Below, piece after piece: positions 33,165-42,494 of a stretch of 64,000 nucleotides of DNA (within the stretch, counting starts at the first letter, position 1; each line of letters starts with the position of its first letter). The notes below the pieces were generated by a model that worked only from the letters and a program-made list of their open reading frames with translations, was not told where the DNA came from and made no database searches. This DNA comes from Anaerolineales bacterium (GTDB taxonomy: Bacteria > Chloroflexota > Anaerolineae > Anaerolineales > Villigracilaceae): assembly GCA_016789205.1 (NCBI GenBank), contig JAEURF010000001.1:17000-80999 (forward strand), given 5' to 3'. The position numbers and the translations under genes are program-made.

Positions 33165-34162
33165 TGGAATTCGTTGCATCAATGACACATCGAGCAGATG
33201 AGTTAAGGAAAATTGCTCATCTTTGGGAGACATCCGGAGACAAACGTCAACCATTTTCCCGTACCATATTTACTCCCTTATTCGCTCGCCCAAGTGTAAG
33301 CACTTTAATGAAAGAGATGTTTGAATTACCAGGCGGGGTTATTTTTGACTCTGGGGGATATTATGTTCAACAGGGAGTCGTTACTTACGAATCACTATAT
33401 CAAAAATTAATGGAATTTTACATAAGTAATCAATGGGCTGACTGGTATGTATTACCCGACTACGTACCTACCTCCTCTCTATCAGTAGAGGAAGTAGATA
33501 GCAGGGTAAAAGCTACTGTGACCATTAGTAAATTATTTCAGACCGAGATGCCGGAAAACCTTCGGAAGAAATGTATACCCGTAGTACAGGGCCATACTTT
33601 GGAACAGATTTTATTGTGTGTAGAAACTTATGCTGAAATGGGAGTTTCGTATGTCGGATTTGGGAGCTTTGGGACTAGCGGAGATAATAATTCAATCAAT
33701 ACCATTACCCGACAATCGATCCAAATGATAGAGTTTCTAAAACGCCATACTGAGAAATACGGTTTGCGGGTTCATTTATTTGGGATTGGGACGCCAACAG
33801 TATTGCCACTATTTCGCGAACTTGGGATTGATAGCTTTGATAGTTCCTGTTGGAGTCGAACAGCAGGATATGGAAATGTTTATTTGCCTTTTATGGGACG
33901 TCGTAATATTACGGGCAGAATGCTTCGTGAAATTGGAGGAGAGGCATATACTAAAGCAAAATTTTTAGAATTACGGGATGCTTCAGGACATGATTGTCCA
34001 TTTTGTAGCGATGTTGATAAATTAATTTCCAACCGTTTATATCAAATGATGCACAATTTATATGTTTTGCTTGACACTGTAGATTTGCTAAATGCAGGGA
34101 AGAACTTTGTACCTGAAATTGTTGGTGTGCAGAAATCTCGTTATTCAAATTTCCGGAAATAG
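33164..34162 (+). CDS. dpdA: DpdA/TgtA5-like DNA 7-deazaguanine transglycosylase
   Basis: 332 residues with the TIM-barrel layout of tRNA-guanine transglycosylase. DSGGYY (62-67) matches the DSGG base-binding loop, PDY (98-100) the first conserved Asp, FGIGTP (206-211) and DSFDSSCW (223-230) the nucleophile region; CPFC (278-281) and His297 are a reduced zinc site. Archaeal and bacterial Tgt for tRNA are longer and have CxCxxC. DpdA proteins insert preQ0 into DNA in dpd clusters and phages. Location between GNAT and a DpdG/H-like pair, with a YhhQ transporter nearby, supports DNA rather than tRNA as substrate. Confidence 0.8.
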   Translation: MEFVASMTHRADELRKIAHLWETSGDKRQPFSRTIFTPLFARPSVSTLMKEMFELPGGVIFDSGGYYVQQGVVTYESLYQKLMEFYISNQWADWYVLPDYVPTSSLSVEEVDSRVKATVTISKLFQTEMPENLRKKCIPVVQGHTLEQILLCVETYAEMGVSYVGFGSFGTSGDNNSINTITRQSIQMIEFLKRHTEKYGLRVHLFGIGTPTVLPLFRELGIDSFDSSCWSRTAGYGNVYLPFMGRRNITGRMLREIGGEAYTKAKFLELRDASGHDCPFCSDVDKLISNRLYQMMHNLYVLLDTVDLLNAGKNFVPEIVGVQKSRYSNFRK

Positions 34163-34169
34163 ATATACA

Positions 34170-34991
34170 ATGTTGAAACCCACAAGTTTTCATGTACGTC
34201 ATGATCTGCAACCTGTATTAACGTATGAGCTCTTGAATTTGTTTTTGTCTAAGCCAGAGGGACAGACCCAAGAAGAGTTAGAACATTCCGCAAATATTTA
34301 TGGATTTCGACTTAGAGAACGTAAAGATTATAGTAAATTAATAAAATCTCTCATGGAACTTGACGTTTTGCGTGAAGAAGATGACAGATTTCTGCTTACT
34401 GATAAAGGTGAAATAATATCTCGATTGATTATTTATCAACGCGATTTGCTTGCTGAATTTATTCATTTTCTATATTATTCCAGTTTTGATCTAGAGCCCA
34501 ATAAACGCTTTTCATGGAGTTACAGAACAGTTTGCGATGCACTGTGGCTTTCTGCTCCAAGTGTTATCAATCGTGACAGTCTAGTGAATCATGTTACCAG
34601 AGAAGCAGTTACAATATTTGAAGAAAACGGAATTTCTTTTAGTGCTTCCAGTGTTTCTGGGGTGATTAATTGGTTGGTTGAGTTAATTCCTAATTGTGTT
34701 GTTGTTCATGGAACAGAGCAACAATTCGTTCGCCGAGAGTATTGTTCAATCGAACTTTTTACTCTAGCACTAAACCACGAATACAGAAGGAAAAGCGCAG
34801 TCGATCTTGCTTATGTAACAATCGATAGTTCGTTTCGTGAAGAGATTTGCAGATTATGCTTAATAAATCCGGATAAGTTTTCGGAAATGCTTTCACTTGC
34901 TGAAGCTAGCTTTAATTGTGTAGATGTACGCCGCGAGCGTGGCGATAAGATATCTATGTCAAAATTCGAGTGGAATTCTTTGGAGAATTGA
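34170..34991 (+). CDS. winged-helix protein of the dpd-like operon (possible DpdG)
   Basis: About 273 residues, ATG 34170 (7 nt after the dpdA-like stop; an upstream ATG would overlap that gene). Residues 10-75 form a wHTH: LTYELLNLFLSKPEGQTQEE, then YSKLIKSLMELDVLREED and FLLTDKGEIISRLI. The remainder is helical without a catalytic motif. Size and position next to a large ATPase match DpdG/DpdH in described dpd clusters; I rate that identity as likely but not certain. Confidence 0.65.
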   Translation: MLKPTSFHVRHDLQPVLTYELLNLFLSKPEGQTQEELEHSANIYGFRLRERKDYSKLIKSLMELDVLREEDDRFLLTDKGEIISRLIIYQRDLLAEFIHFLYYSSFDLEPNKRFSWSYRTVCDALWLSAPSVINRDSLVNHVTREAVTIFEENGISFSASSVSGVINWLVELIPNCVVVHGTEQQFVRREYCSIELFTLALNHEYRRKSAVDLAYVTIDSSFREEICRLCLINPDKFSEMLSLAEASFNCVDVRRERGDKISMSKFEWNSLEN

Positions 34992-34998
34992 GAAACTT

Positions 34999-37900
34999 AT
35001 GCCACATTCTATTGAAGGTTTATCAGTTATTGCGAATAAGGCTCCAGTGGTTGGAACACATGTTGGCGGCTTCAGTGCGACAAGCGTAAAACAAACCCAG
35101 GAAAGGTATAGCAAGGAGGCACTGACATATGTGCGTCCCAAGGAGATTTCTTCATATCAACAACGTTTCTTGGATCGCTTACTCCGAAAAAAAACGTCGA
35201 TAGGATGTATTGTTGCTCCATTTGGATACGGCAAGACCAGTGCGGCTATAGATACATGGCAAGTTTGCAATGAAAATAAAATTTTAACCGTTCTGCCGTT
35301 CAGCTGTAGTTCGATCGCAGAGATGGGAAAGGCAATTGCGACGGGTATAGAACATAGATTAGGGCATAGCTCTCGGGGGGCAAAGAAAGTCAGATCTGCC
35401 TACGAATCCTATCTGGTCTCATCGGCCAAACGGCTAGCTGAACAAGACACAATTAACTATAAAATAAATTATGACACGGCCTTGCGTAGCATAGAAGACA
35501 AAATCGAGCGGGGTTATCTTCACATTGATGCTACAGGCAATCATCTCTTGGGTTTCTTTGAGGAACTCACTCATATAGTCGTAGAATCTGGTTTTGATGG
35601 ATTGCTGATCATTGTTGATGAATTTCAACAGTTTCTTGGAAATATCAATAAAACTGTAATTACTAATTTTCGTACCTTGGTCTGGGGGTTGAGAACCCGT
35701 GGCACTTTGCCCCTCGGCTTATTAATTACTATGGATCCAGATACCGAGAGGAATTTGTCAGAACGAGCGGGAGATATATTGCATCGAATAAAAGAGGATA
35801 ATTTATATCTTGATTTTACAGATGCTTACGAACGAGAATTTGCATCACTCTTATGGACGAAATATGCTCAAAATTTCCAGTTTACGGGAAAAAATTCAAA
35901 AATAGTTGATAAGGCAACTTTAGATTCTATTGGTCAAATCTGTGAACGCCATGATCTTAGTAATGGCCCACGTACCGTAATAGACATCTTTCAAAGAATT
36001 GCTCATCTCTATTCAAAGCGTCAAAGATCTTATACTCCGGTTGATCTTATCGATGACTTTTTAAGTGGGGATATACGCTTTGATGGTGACCGGAGTAAGA
36101 TAGCTTCACTCGTAACTGAACTCACTAGTTATGAATATATAAAAACCTCTTCCAAAAGACTCCAAGCCCTTAAGCTGATATCAGCCTTTCCACGAGGTTG
36201 CTCAAAAGAGGTCGCTGACGCCTATGGATTAGGCAATGTGTTGACGGAATTATCCGATGCACTTAGAGGGGAAGTACTTACCGAATTACCTGAAGGTATC
36301 GCCCTAATAGATTTACAACGCGTGGGCAAACCGCAGAATAAATTAAACATTATCCTTAAGAAATATTGGATGCAGATCACCGAGGGTGAAATTGTTACGG
36401 ATCGCGCAGTCGCTCTGTTTGCCCAATATGCGATTTCTGCGATTTTCCCACCATTTCGAAATATATTATCTGGATGGAGTAGAGAAGAACCTAACTATCG
36501 TCTTACTCCATCTGGTAGCTATACACAAATATATGAGGGATCTTTCTTTGAGGACTTTCCTCGAAGACGTATCGCAATTGAAATATGTAGAAAAAAAGAT
36601 CAAATTTCACGACCTGAAGACTCGTACGATTTTCGTTTTGTATTTGTTTTACAAAGATCTACGGAAAACAATACTGAACCTATATTTGACAAAAAGAATA
36701 AGACCTTTATTCTGGGATTAAGAATCGACTTACCTTTCGGTATACCCATGCCACGTGACCTTCGTTGGATTGAGGATTATCTTAGACCAGTTGAGATGTC
36801 ACCAGCGGTGGTTTTATCTCTGATTGATTACATAAACTCTCAGGCGCCTAAAATTGATGATGTTACCGAGGGCGAACTTCAAAGGATTCAGGCATATTCG
36901 AAGAAGCTAAATGACTTCCTGATCTCTGTTATGTTTGGTCCGGAGTTGTTTGCAAGTCTTGGAATAAATTTTGTTTCTAGAGGAGAACAGGCATTAAAAC
37001 AAGCCATTTTTTATGTACTAAAACAGATTTATCCAGATTACCAAACCCTTATTAGTTCTAATCAATGGGAAACGATATGCAAAACCTATATAGATGCACT
37101 AAAGAAATCGAATCTTGCTCAGACGCGTGGCTTGGAACGTCTCGAAGGTGAGAAGTCTGAGATAGCTGCGGTTTTTGGTTTTCGAAATCACGCTGGATTT
37201 GAAAGCCAAATTAGGCAATTTCATAGACTTGCAGTTCTTGAAGATTGGATAGGTAGTCAAGGGGCCATAAGATTTCAAAGTCATATTGGGGAAGGCGTTG
37301 TCCTGAAAATAATAACTGATAAAAAGAACCTCAAACAAGAAGCTTTATTTCAAGAAGCGAGGAAGTTTGGCTATCTTCCTGAAGAAACTCATTATTTATT
37401 GGAATATTTGTTACTCCGTGGATATATAGAAAAGGACAAATATGGACATTTCAAGGCTGCTCAGACTTTGTCGAAAGCTGAGCTGGTCAAAATAGCAAGA
37501 GACAGTGAAATCGAAGCATCAGAAATGGTCAGTCTTGTCAAATTCCCAGATTTAGAAGATCTGATTTCTCAAAAATTATCCAAAGTAAAAGACATGTCCA
37601 GACTCACAAAAACACAAATTCGAATTTTAGAATTTCAGCGAAGGGTTCAGTCTTTACGGCCAGTCATCATCAAGGAAATTCAAGGTTTACTTGGAAAATA
37701 TCGCTCGGATCTATACGAGAAGAGTGACTTACTTAATCAGGAGATTCCAATTTCATCAACGGGCCTGTTTATTGATGCACATATTAATGGAGTGCAACGA
37801 AAAATTATTCTAAAATCCAAAGTTATGCTCGATAAGTCAACCAAACTATCTACAACTATAAATGAGATGCTGAAGTTATTATCAAAGCGGGATTTAACAT

Positions 37901-38454
37901 CTACTATCGTTGAAGATATTCGTGAAAACAAAGCTTTGTTTGTTGAAGCGGACAAAAGTATTGCTGAACTTCAAGAGGTCATTGAGTTAATCAATCAGCA
38001 TATACAGTGGGTTCAGTTAGCGGATTATTTGCTACTGATAAAAGAGTATATTGAAACATTAAAGCCCTACGTTAATGTAAATCCCTTTGTCACTCGGTAT
38101 GAAGTAATTGTCCGAAAGCTGATGGAGGCGTTATCTGTGAAGGGCATTAACATATACTTTGATCTGTATCGTGAATATTCAGTGAAAGTATTGAAGCTTT
38201 ACGATGAAATTGCGATCGCAATAAAGGCTGCAAAGATCAATGATCAGATGCTTGGAGGACGAATACTGAATAAAGCTTCCCATCTGGAATCTGGCCAAAC
38301 CTTATTAAAGGCTTTGCGACGAAAAAATGTTTTGCTGAAAGACATTGTTCAAACTGGCAAATGGGATGCGGAGAGGTTATTGGGTGCTTTGATTAGTCTC
38401 GAAGATGATGGGAAAGTGAAATTATCTATCATTTCAGGAAAGCCAGATAGATAA
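34999..38454 (+). CDS. large P-loop ATPase of the dpd-like operon (possible DpdH)
   Basis: About 1151 residues from ATG 34999. N-terminal AAA-type ATPase: APFGYGKT (73-80) as Walker A and LLIIVDEFQQFLG (about 202-214) as Walker B. The long C-terminal part is helical with coiled coil from about 850 on (RRVQSLRPVIIKEIQGLLG, EADKSIAELQEVIELINQH). Comparable in size and layout to DpdH and to BREX BrxC/PglY ATPases. It likely powers discrimination between modified and unmodified DNA. Last gene of the operon. Confidence 0.75.
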   Translation: MPHSIEGLSVIANKAPVVGTHVGGFSATSVKQTQERYSKEALTYVRPKEISSYQQRFLDRLLRKKTSIGCIVAPFGYGKTSAAIDTWQVCNENKILTVLPFSCSSIAEMGKAIATGIEHRLGHSSRGAKKVRSAYESYLVSSAKRLAEQDTINYKINYDTALRSIEDKIERGYLHIDATGNHLLGFFEELTHIVVESGFDGLLIIVDEFQQFLGNINKTVITNFRTLVWGLRTRGTLPLGLLITMDPDTERNLSERAGDILHRIKEDNLYLDFTDAYEREFASLLWTKYAQNFQFTGKNSKIVDKATLDSIGQICERHDLSNGPRTVIDIFQRIAHLYSKRQRSYTPVDLIDDFLSGDIRFDGDRSKIASLVTELTSYEYIKTSSKRLQALKLISAFPRGCSKEVADAYGLGNVLTELSDALRGEVLTELPEGIALIDLQRVGKPQNKLNIILKKYWMQITEGEIVTDRAVALFAQYAISAIFPPFRNILSGWSREEPNYRLTPSGSYTQIYEGSFFEDFPRRRIAIEICRKKDQISRPEDSYDFRFVFVLQRSTENNTEPIFDKKNKTFILGLRIDLPFGIPMPRDLRWIEDYLRPVEMSPAVVLSLIDYINSQAPKIDDVTEGELQRIQAYSKKLNDFLISVMFGPELFASLGINFVSRGEQALKQAIFYVLKQIYPDYQTLISSNQWETICKTYIDALKKSNLAQTRGLERLEGEKSEIAAVFGFRNHAGFESQIRQFHRLAVLEDWIGSQGAIRFQSHIGEGVVLKIITDKKNLKQEALFQEARKFGYLPEETHYLLEYLLLRGYIEKDKYGHFKAAQTLSKAELVKIARDSEIEASEMVSLVKFPDLEDLISQKLSKVKDMSRLTKTQIRILEFQRRVQSLRPVIIKEIQGLLGKYRSDLYEKSDLLNQEIPISSTGLFIDAHINGVQRKIILKSKVMLDKSTKLSTTINEMLKLLSKRDLTSTIVEDIRENKALFVEADKSIAELQEVIELINQHIQWVQLADYLLLIKEYIETLKPYVNVNPFVTRYEVIVRKLMEALSVKGINIYFDLYREYSVKVLKLYDEIAIAIKAAKINDQMLGGRILNKASHLESGQTLLKALRRKNVLLKDIVQTGKWDAERLLGALISLEDDGKVKLSIISGKPDR

Positions 38455-38541
38455 CTAAAGCCTACACACAAAACTGCAATCATTTCGCTAACAGCGTTTC
38501 GCTGATTTCGCTGAATAAAAACTTAAATCTTATTTTATGAA

Positions 38542-40902
38542 CTAAGTATGATGTAAACTGAGATAGGTTAAATCAGCAAATAAAGGCATTTCCTGCTTTA
38601 CTAATTGATGAGATGGATTTGTTAGATTAGCGGGTGTGACATAACCGGCTTGATTGAATATCCAGCCTCTTAAAACATTCTCGATTACGCCAAGAGGTTG
38701 CAGTACTTCAGATACCGCGCGAAAAACAAGTTCCTTATAATGAAGAACGTCAACTATTTGAGGATCAGGTTCAATAGGTAAGTCCCAAGCGTGAACGCTA
38801 GGCGCGCGACCAGTATAAATAAAACGAATTATTTGCCCTTTATTTCGGAGAATACCTTGGTTCTTTAGTTGTTGGACTGCAACCGCCATTGGAGACATCA
38901 CACTATATGCATCTAGGTCACGGCTAAGTGTCTGACTAACAACTAATTCTTCCAGAGGTACTTCCTTTGCCTTTAGTAACGTTAATTCGGATTGTACAGA
39001 TGTAACTACTTCTGGCAATAAGTTGGGTAATTTAGTAATATCATTCTCTTTTGCTAATATATGAATAACTTGCCTTTGTACATTTGCTACAAACCTGCAT
39101 GTATCCCCTCGTCGTTCGGCCACACCACGAATTTTATGTTTTCCATTTGCCGCAACTCCATAGAAACGATTTGCAACAGATATTTTTGGATTTTGCCGTG
39201 AGCAAGGAAAGGCAAACCATGAATATACATTTTCAACTTCAATGGGTAAATGAGTGGCTTCTTCAATTGCATCAGCTAGTGCTTCAAAATCTTCACGCAT
39301 GGCATCATGCTTACAAAGGAAAAGGCTATCTACATATAGATGTAAGACTTCAAAGCCCATTGACTCAGCAAGTAGTTTAGCTTGTGTAATGACTTTTCTT
39401 GAAAGATATGAAACTACCTCATGTGAATTAAGGCGTCCAAATACAGAATTAGCGAAGCGCAATCGTCCGTAACAAACGACTGTAAGCCACTTTATTGCAT
39501 CTACAATCGCTTCGTCATTAAATGATTTCTCAATCACGTTATATAGTTGAAGAGTAGATTGATAACTAGCATCATTTTTATCTAATGACTTTAACCGTTC
39601 CTTCAGAGCAAGTCGTTTATCTCGAATTGGTTTTAAAGTCTCAGGAACGAGACCTAATTTAGAAAGGATTTTTATGCCTAATTCAGGAATCTCAAAACCT
39701 TCTCGGGTGTCATCCATGCCAACCACTGTCTCAGGAGAAACATTAAACTCAATCATGATTGATGCCATTTTGGAACTAAAGTCCGCAACAGCAACATTTT
39801 GATAAATACCTGGAGTCGGTTGGAGAACTAATCCCCCACGAGCAGCTCGGTAATATTCATTTAGACTTTTGGCTATTTCACCTTTTTGATGTTCGTAAGG
39901 AATCAGTACATTACGCTTCAACGCTGTAAGATTTTGCATTGAAGCAATTGAAGCGCCGGGAGAGCGTCTTGCGACATCTTGTAAAGGAAGACTACTAAGC
40001 CTTGCATGTTCAATTGCCCCAACTAATTGAAATTTGTTAGACGTCATACAATTTTCAATGTCTACATGCCATCTTCCACGCAGGTGAACTTGGGGAGCAC
40101 GATAATGAGCATGTCCATAATTAAAAAAACTAACTTCTTTACGACGTAATACGGATAGAGAAGAGTCGCGATTAGGGTTGAATGGAATTCCTGTTTTTTT
40201 TGATGACTCTTCCAAATATGGAAATATCCACGAGTCACCAAAATATGTATGAATAACATCGGGGTTATAGGAAGACAAAATGCTATTCAATACATTTAGA
40301 AGTTCACGCGGTCTATCAAGCGATAACTGAAGGTAAGATTTGCCGAATCTAGCAATTAAATGTTTTGGAGACTTATGAGAAGGATCAGTATCTGGCTTTA
40401 ACTTCAGCATTTTCAATTTTGGTAATTGAGGATCGAGGTCTTCAGGTTTATCTAGTGCTTTGACACTAACTAACCTGCCGTTTGGTTCTGCTTCAATCTC
40501 ACAATGTGCCATCATAAAAACTTTATTAGCTGCTGCGTAACGCACAGTGAGCGGAATATCGACATCATAAAAAATCAAATCGGAGAAGTTATCATGCACT
40601 TCGCGAAATATTTTTCTGAATTTAGTAGGGTGAGAAACTCTAATCCCCATGACAATTTGAAGACCGTCAAATAAGTCCTCTTTGTCCGTGACACGTACTA
40701 GTCTTACTTCTTCTTTGGTATGTTTTGCTCGTAAAAATACCCCCAAATCATGCAATCGCTCTACGGATCCGCGAGCGTAAAATACAGTCTCAAAATCCTG
40801 ATGGAAAGAATATGGTTTTCTATCTTCTCCAATGAACCAGAGGACAACACCTTTCTCAGGATGAGCGTATAAATCAAACAGCCATCCTTTAATTTTTCTC
40901 AT
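38542..40902 (-). CDS. family-B DNA polymerase with altered active-site motifs
   Basis: 786 residues with a full PolB layout. Exonuclease part: Exo I reads CEIEA (about 134-138), Exo II YNPDVIHTYFGDSW with Asp223, Exo III near HVDIEN (Asp281). Polymerase: motif A ADFSSKMASIMIEFNVSPET (372-391) keeps Asp374 but has Met379 where the steric-gate Tyr stands; motif B KWLTVVCYG lacks the NS of NSxYG; motif C LHLYVDSLF keeps Asp525 but has lost the first Asp. Such changes occur in PolB2-type translesion or accessory enzymes. Overlaps the RecA-fold gene by 14 nt. Confidence 0.83.
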   Translation of the reverse strand: MRKIKGWLFDLYAHPEKGVVLWFIGEDRKPYSFHQDFETVFYARGSVERLHDLGVFLRAKHTKEEVRLVRVTDKEDLFDGLQIVMGIRVSHPTKFRKIFREVHDNFSDLIFYDVDIPLTVRYAAANKVFMMAHCEIEAEPNGRLVSVKALDKPEDLDPQLPKLKMLKLKPDTDPSHKSPKHLIARFGKSYLQLSLDRPRELLNVLNSILSSYNPDVIHTYFGDSWIFPYLEESSKKTGIPFNPNRDSSLSVLRRKEVSFFNYGHAHYRAPQVHLRGRWHVDIENCMTSNKFQLVGAIEHARLSSLPLQDVARRSPGASIASMQNLTALKRNVLIPYEHQKGEIAKSLNEYYRAARGGLVLQPTPGIYQNVAVADFSSKMASIMIEFNVSPETVVGMDDTREGFEIPELGIKILSKLGLVPETLKPIRDKRLALKERLKSLDKNDASYQSTLQLYNVIEKSFNDEAIVDAIKWLTVVCYGRLRFANSVFGRLNSHEVVSYLSRKVITQAKLLAESMGFEVLHLYVDSLFLCKHDAMREDFEALADAIEEATHLPIEVENVYSWFAFPCSRQNPKISVANRFYGVAANGKHKIRGVAERRGDTCRFVANVQRQVIHILAKENDITKLPNLLPEVVTSVQSELTLLKAKEVPLEELVVSQTLSRDLDAYSVMSPMAVAVQQLKNQGILRNKGQIIRFIYTGRAPSVHAWDLPIEPDPQIVDVLHYKELVFRAVSEVLQPLGVIENVLRGWIFNQAGYVTPANLTNPSHQLVKQEMPLFADLTYLSLHHT

Positions 40903-41788
40903 TCACAATACTTGTAAGTTCTTCAAGTCTTTTTTCTAATCCATCTATCCGTTTATGAAGTTCGACAACTTCATGGTTATTGTTTATGTGTTCTTGTGCT
41001 TGGATAACTAGTAGGGCAGCTTCAAGAGGTAAAAGGTTAGTTGCACTAGCAATTGAGGCTCGAAACTGAAGGATGTAATTGTAAAAATTCTCGAGGATTT
41101 TTTGCATTACGGGGGCAAGCAATTCAGCAAGAGGTTTAATCTCGGAAATCAACTTATTCGCTAATTCAGTATTAGTAAGATTCCTAGAGCCTGTAACATA
41201 TACTAAAGGTTTCTTTTTTGAAGTGCTATTATGATCAGCACTTTGCTCAATAGAAATGACCTCATCTGCGAAAGATGCAAGAATAGGGAAAAATTGATGA
41301 TATGCATCTATGGATAGTGTTGGTACAAGTACAACAATGGGGTTGGAAAGTGAGATAATTTTCAGTTGTTCGCAACATTGTTTTATAACTCGGTTGCGTA
41401 GTGACAAGTCAACATCGCCGTTATAGAAATGATATAAGAAGTTAAGTATCAAAATTGGCTTATTTTGTTTGCTGACCTCTACAAGTAGATCCAAGAGTTG
41501 CAAACATGTCATAGGCCGCATCGTTTTTGGTCTATCAAGTATCTCGTCAACTTTGGTTGTATATCTGCGAACTGAACGAAAAAGGGTATCGCGATCAGGC
41601 AGCCATTCATCCCCAGCAATGATATTAAAAGAACCATGTAACGCTAATTGCGTAATTATCTCGGTAATAGATTCATGCTCTTCACCAATAGTTTTTACAA
41701 CTTGTAAACAACTCCTAGTCCAATCAATAGGGTGAAGGATTTGATTACTATTATTTAAAAATTGAGATTGAGCAAATAAGTTATCCAT
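40889..41788 (-). CDS. RecA/Rad51-fold protein without P-loop, PolB partner
   Basis: About 299 residues from ATG 41788. Core (about 35-205) has the strand-helix pattern of RecA-type ATPases (SFNIIAGDEWLPDRDTLFRS, MRPMTCLQLLDLLVEV, PILILNFLYHFYNG, NPIVVLVPT), but the GxxxxGKT loop is absent, so ATP hydrolysis is unlikely. A C-terminal coiled coil (EVVELHKRIDGLEKRLEEL) could contact another protein. It overlaps the polB start by 14 nt, so a complex is likely. The pair resembles ImuA plus a polymerase; functional analogy only. Confidence 0.65.
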   Translation of the reverse strand: MDNLFAQSQFLNNSNQILHPIDWTRSCLQVVKTIGEEHESITEIITQLALHGSFNIIAGDEWLPDRDTLFRSVRRYTTKVDEILDRPKTMRPMTCLQLLDLLVEVSKQNKPILILNFLYHFYNGDVDLSLRNRVIKQCCEQLKIISLSNPIVVLVPTLSIDAYHQFFPILASFADEVISIEQSADHNSTSKKKPLVYVTGSRNLTNTELANKLISEIKPLAELLAPVMQKILENFYNYILQFRASIASATNLLPLEAALLVIQAQEHINNNHEVVELHKRIDGLEKRLEELTSIVNEKN

Positions 41789-41919
41789 ATTTACAAGATA
41801 ACCCAATTTGTGTTTCTTGACTATTTAAATGAAGTATAGAAAGGGGATAGGGAATAGGCTAGTAAAAGGCTAGGTAGGTGAATAATTGCATCACCCAAAG
41901 GTGGTACCCATTAGGGATA

Positions 41920-42324
41920 TTACATCCAGCCACTAAAATCCCAACCTGCTAATATCTGGCGCAATTTGCTTCTATTTTTTACTCGAAACTTTGAATACAC
42001 ATTTCTAAGATGAAATTTAACAGCAGCTTCTGTAACTCCCATACGAACAGCTATTTCTTTGTTGCTATAACCCAAGCAAAGCAGTGCTGTAACTTCTTGC
42101 TCGCGCGGAGTTAAGGATTCCCATTTCTTCCAGAATCGATCATTAGTAGAGTATTGGGTAAGACCAGCGGCTAAGAGATCAGGAAAAATTTCGTTTATAG
42201 TGCGACCCTCGTGCTGGGCAAGTGTGGTAACTGAAGTATGTAGAGATTCTGCAATCTCAAAGGTTCGGGGGCCAGGATTAGAACGCAGGCCTATCCAGTA
42301 CAATAATTTGTGCCAGATAGACAT
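41920..42324 (-). CDS. LuxR-type HTH regulator
   Basis: 134 residues. The C-terminal half is a LuxR/FixJ HTH: LTPREQEVTALLCLGYSNKE and VTEAAVKFHLRNVYSKF. The N-terminal part (about 20-55) contains RTINEIFPDLLAAGL, a short helical segment rather than a receiver domain, so it is not a standard response regulator. Same strand as the PolB/RecA pair, about 130 nt upstream, so it may control them. Confidence 0.83.
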   Translation of the reverse strand: MSIWHKLLYWIGLRSNPGPRTFEIAESLHTSVTTLAQHEGRTINEIFPDLLAAGLTQYSTNDRFWKKWESLTPREQEVTALLCLGYSNKEIAVRMGVTEAAVKFHLRNVYSKFRVKNRSKLRQILAGWDFSGWM

Positions 42325-42413
42325 AGGGTCAGGATTATATTAGAACATCAGTTCTATTGTCAATGTTTTAAAAACCTAACTCATCGGTGTATCTTCAAGC
42401 CAGTTTATGTATT

Positions 42414-42494
42414 CTACCCACGCAGAATAATATATGCACTCAATGCACCGATAATTACTACTCCGGCAGCAACCATAATAATTACTTCTATCAT
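42414..42494 (-). CDS. 26-aa single-helix membrane peptide
   Basis: Tiny gene (MIEVIIMVAAGVVIIG, then ALSAYIILRG) with AAAGGTGG upstream. Its start overlaps the stop of the preceding 71-residue gene (ATGA). The peptide is nearly all hydrophobic helix. Support is the ribosome site and coupling; the role is unknown. Confidence 0.45.
   Translation of the reverse strand: MIEVIIMVAAGVVIIGALSAYIILRG

Noticed and set aside
21746..38454. DISARM or BREX system
   Set aside because: No DISARM methyltransferase or PLD nuclease, no PglX/PglZ; the helicase only shares DUF1998 and the ATPase only shares a P-loop layout.
38542..40902. Pipolin-type primer-independent PolB
   Set aside because: The exonuclease and motif layout look like cellular or PolB2-type enzymes, and I see no clear terminal-protein region insertions.
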